21,804 nt of DNA from CAYWNA01 sp964459305 (GTDB lineage: Bacteria; Planctomycetota; Planctomycetia; Pirellulales; Pirellulaceae): contig CAYWNA010000228.1 in assembly GCA_964459305.1 (NCBI GenBank), forward strand, positions 1 to 21,804, in the 5' to 3' direction. Shown here piece after piece: positions 21,066 through 21,804 of the stretch. Numbering within the stretch: the stretch's first letter is position 1; every line of letters begins with the position of its first letter. Made by a program: the position numbers and the translations under genes. The notes under the pieces are model-generated. The model was not told where the DNA came from, did no database searches, and was given only the letters and a program-made list of their open reading frames with translations.

Positions 21066-21804
21066 ATGGCAAGTGACACAGAGCAGCCACAATATTCGAG
21101 TCTACTGTTAGTCGACGACGATGCCGGCCAGCTTCGCGCGTTGACGAGCTTCTTCGAGGAAGAGCCGTTTGGCGTCGTTGCCTGTTCGACGGGCACTCAT
21201 GCCTTGGAGCTGTTGCGCAGCGAAAGCATCGGCGTGGCGCTGGTCGATCTCCGCTTGCCGGATCTGAGCGGCATCGAACTGTTGGAAAGGCTGCAAGCCG
21301 TTACGGATCGAGTACAAGTTATCATCCACACGGCACACGGGTCGTATGCGTCCGCCAAGGACGCCGTCAATCTGGGCGCGTTTGCCTACGTGGAGAAAGG
21401 AAGCGATGCGAGCGAACTGATGGATGTGGTCCATAGGGCGTTCCAGACGCGTCTGACACGGTACGCCAGGGAACTGGAAGACGCCGCGGCAGAACGAACT
21501 CGCGAGCTAACGGAGGCTAACGAATCGCTCAGGTGTGAGGTCGAGGAGCACAAACGCACCGAAGCAGCACTGCGGGAAAGCGAACAACGCTTCCGCCTGC
21601 TGTACGAACAATCTCCGCTGGGCTATCAGTCCCTTGACGGACGAGGACGATTCATCGAGGTCAACGAGGCCTGGCTCAAGACTTTGGGCTACACTCGCCG
21701 GGAGGTCATCGGCCGCTCGTTTGGCGATTTCCTGCCGTCGGAATACGCAGAGCGTTTCAAGGAACGACTTCGCCGTTTCAAAGCGATGGGCGATGTTTCT
21801 AATG
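21066..21804 (+). CDS. Response-regulator receiver plus PAS signalling protein, cut by window edge
   Basis: The first 246 codons of a longer gene. Residues 11-125 form a receiver domain: LLLVDDD with the acidic pocket Asp17-Asp19, ALVDLRLPD with phospho-acceptor Asp61, HTAH with Thr89, and YVEKGSD with the conserved Lys111; the usual Pro after that lysine is replaced by Gly. Residues 130-175 are a charged heptad-like coiled coil (ERTRELTEANESLRCEVEE). From about 172 a PAS domain begins (ALRESEQRFRLLYEQSPLG, FIEVNEAWLKTLGYTRREVIG). This order usually continues into a histidine kinase or a GGDEF or other output domain, which is out of view. The ATG is supported by AGGA 7 bases ahead. Whether it is a kinase is therefore an inference. 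Confidence 0.85.
   Translation, partial: MASDTEQPQYSSLLLVDDDAGQLRALTSFFEEEPFGVVACSTGTHALELLRSESIGVALVDLRLPDLSGIELLERLQAVTDRVQVIIHTAHGSYASAKDAVNLGAFAYVEKGSDASELMDVVHRAFQTRLTRYARELEDAAAERTRELTEANESLRCEVEEHKRTEAALRESEQRFRLLYEQSPLGYQSLDGRGRFIEVNEAWLKTLGYTRREVIGRSFGDFLPSEYAERFKERLRRFKAMGDVSN

Noticed and set aside
20818..21111. A 97-codon frame before the receiver-PAS gene
   Set aside because: It starts with TTG, overlaps the receiver gene in another frame, is rich in Arg, Ser and Cys, and has no ribosome site. A leader RNA is the simpler reading.

Overview
The window is GC-rich, densely coded bacterial DNA that most resembles a planctomycete (Pirellulales-like), probably environmental. This rests on the mix of families: a secreted PQQ-type beta-propeller starting with WAQWRGP, a secreted sulfatase-modifying-factor (FGE-like) protein, Tat-exported Gfo/Idh/MocA oxidoreductase, a membrane-anchored squalene-cyclase-like toroid, a DUF4091 protein, a UroD-family protein, and two copies of a 20-bp-armed inverted repeat (AACCCGAAGCGTAAGCGAGG) of a kind I associate with planctomycete intergenic regions. 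No organism was identified by search. No rRNA, tRNA, CRISPR array, integrase or insertion sequence was seen.

Layout. 1-128: possible C-terminal end of a gene entering from the left. 363-3722 (minus): a sugar/polyol catabolic operon transcribed SDR dehydrogenase, then deoC-type aldolase, then FGGY kinase, with an inverted repeat between the first two. 3723-3974: divergent control region with a 9-bp-armed dyad overlapping candidate promoters. 3975-6009 (plus): secreted PQQ-like beta-propeller followed by a DUF998 membrane protein. 6077-8740 (plus): exported protein with a long helical N-terminal part and a C-terminal FGE-like domain, behind an extended -10 promoter. 8863-9942 (minus): Tat-type signal plus a metzincin-like zinc protease. 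10216-11736 (plus): Gfo/Idh/MocA oxidoreductase. 11759-12877 (minus): Old-Yellow-Enzyme-type flavin oxidoreductase, tail to tail with it. 13297-14322 (plus): two tandem paralogous zinc-ribbon/STAS proteins. 14661-17635 (plus): membrane-anchored toroid protein and a polytopic membrane protein. 17868-20668 (plus): UroD-like enzyme and DUF4091 protein, led by a TATAAT promoter and the second inverted-repeat copy. 21066-end (plus): receiver-PAS signalling protein cut by the window edge, behind a structured leader.

How the genes fit together. The left operon reads as a pathway in which a polyol or sugar is oxidised, phosphorylated and cleaved by a class I aldolase. The Gfo/Idh, flavin oxidoreductase, UroD and DUF4091 genes are typical of planctomycete carbohydrate-related islands, but their substrates cannot be read from sequence. 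The tandem STAS pair and the receiver-PAS protein are regulatory and have no kinase, phosphatase or sigma-factor partner in the window. Nothing here is clearly a complete new system. The most unusual items are the tandem zinc-ribbon STAS pair, the metzincin with a duplicated YDWK module, the FGE-like protein with its uncharacterised N-terminal region, and the operator-like dyad at 3830-3874.
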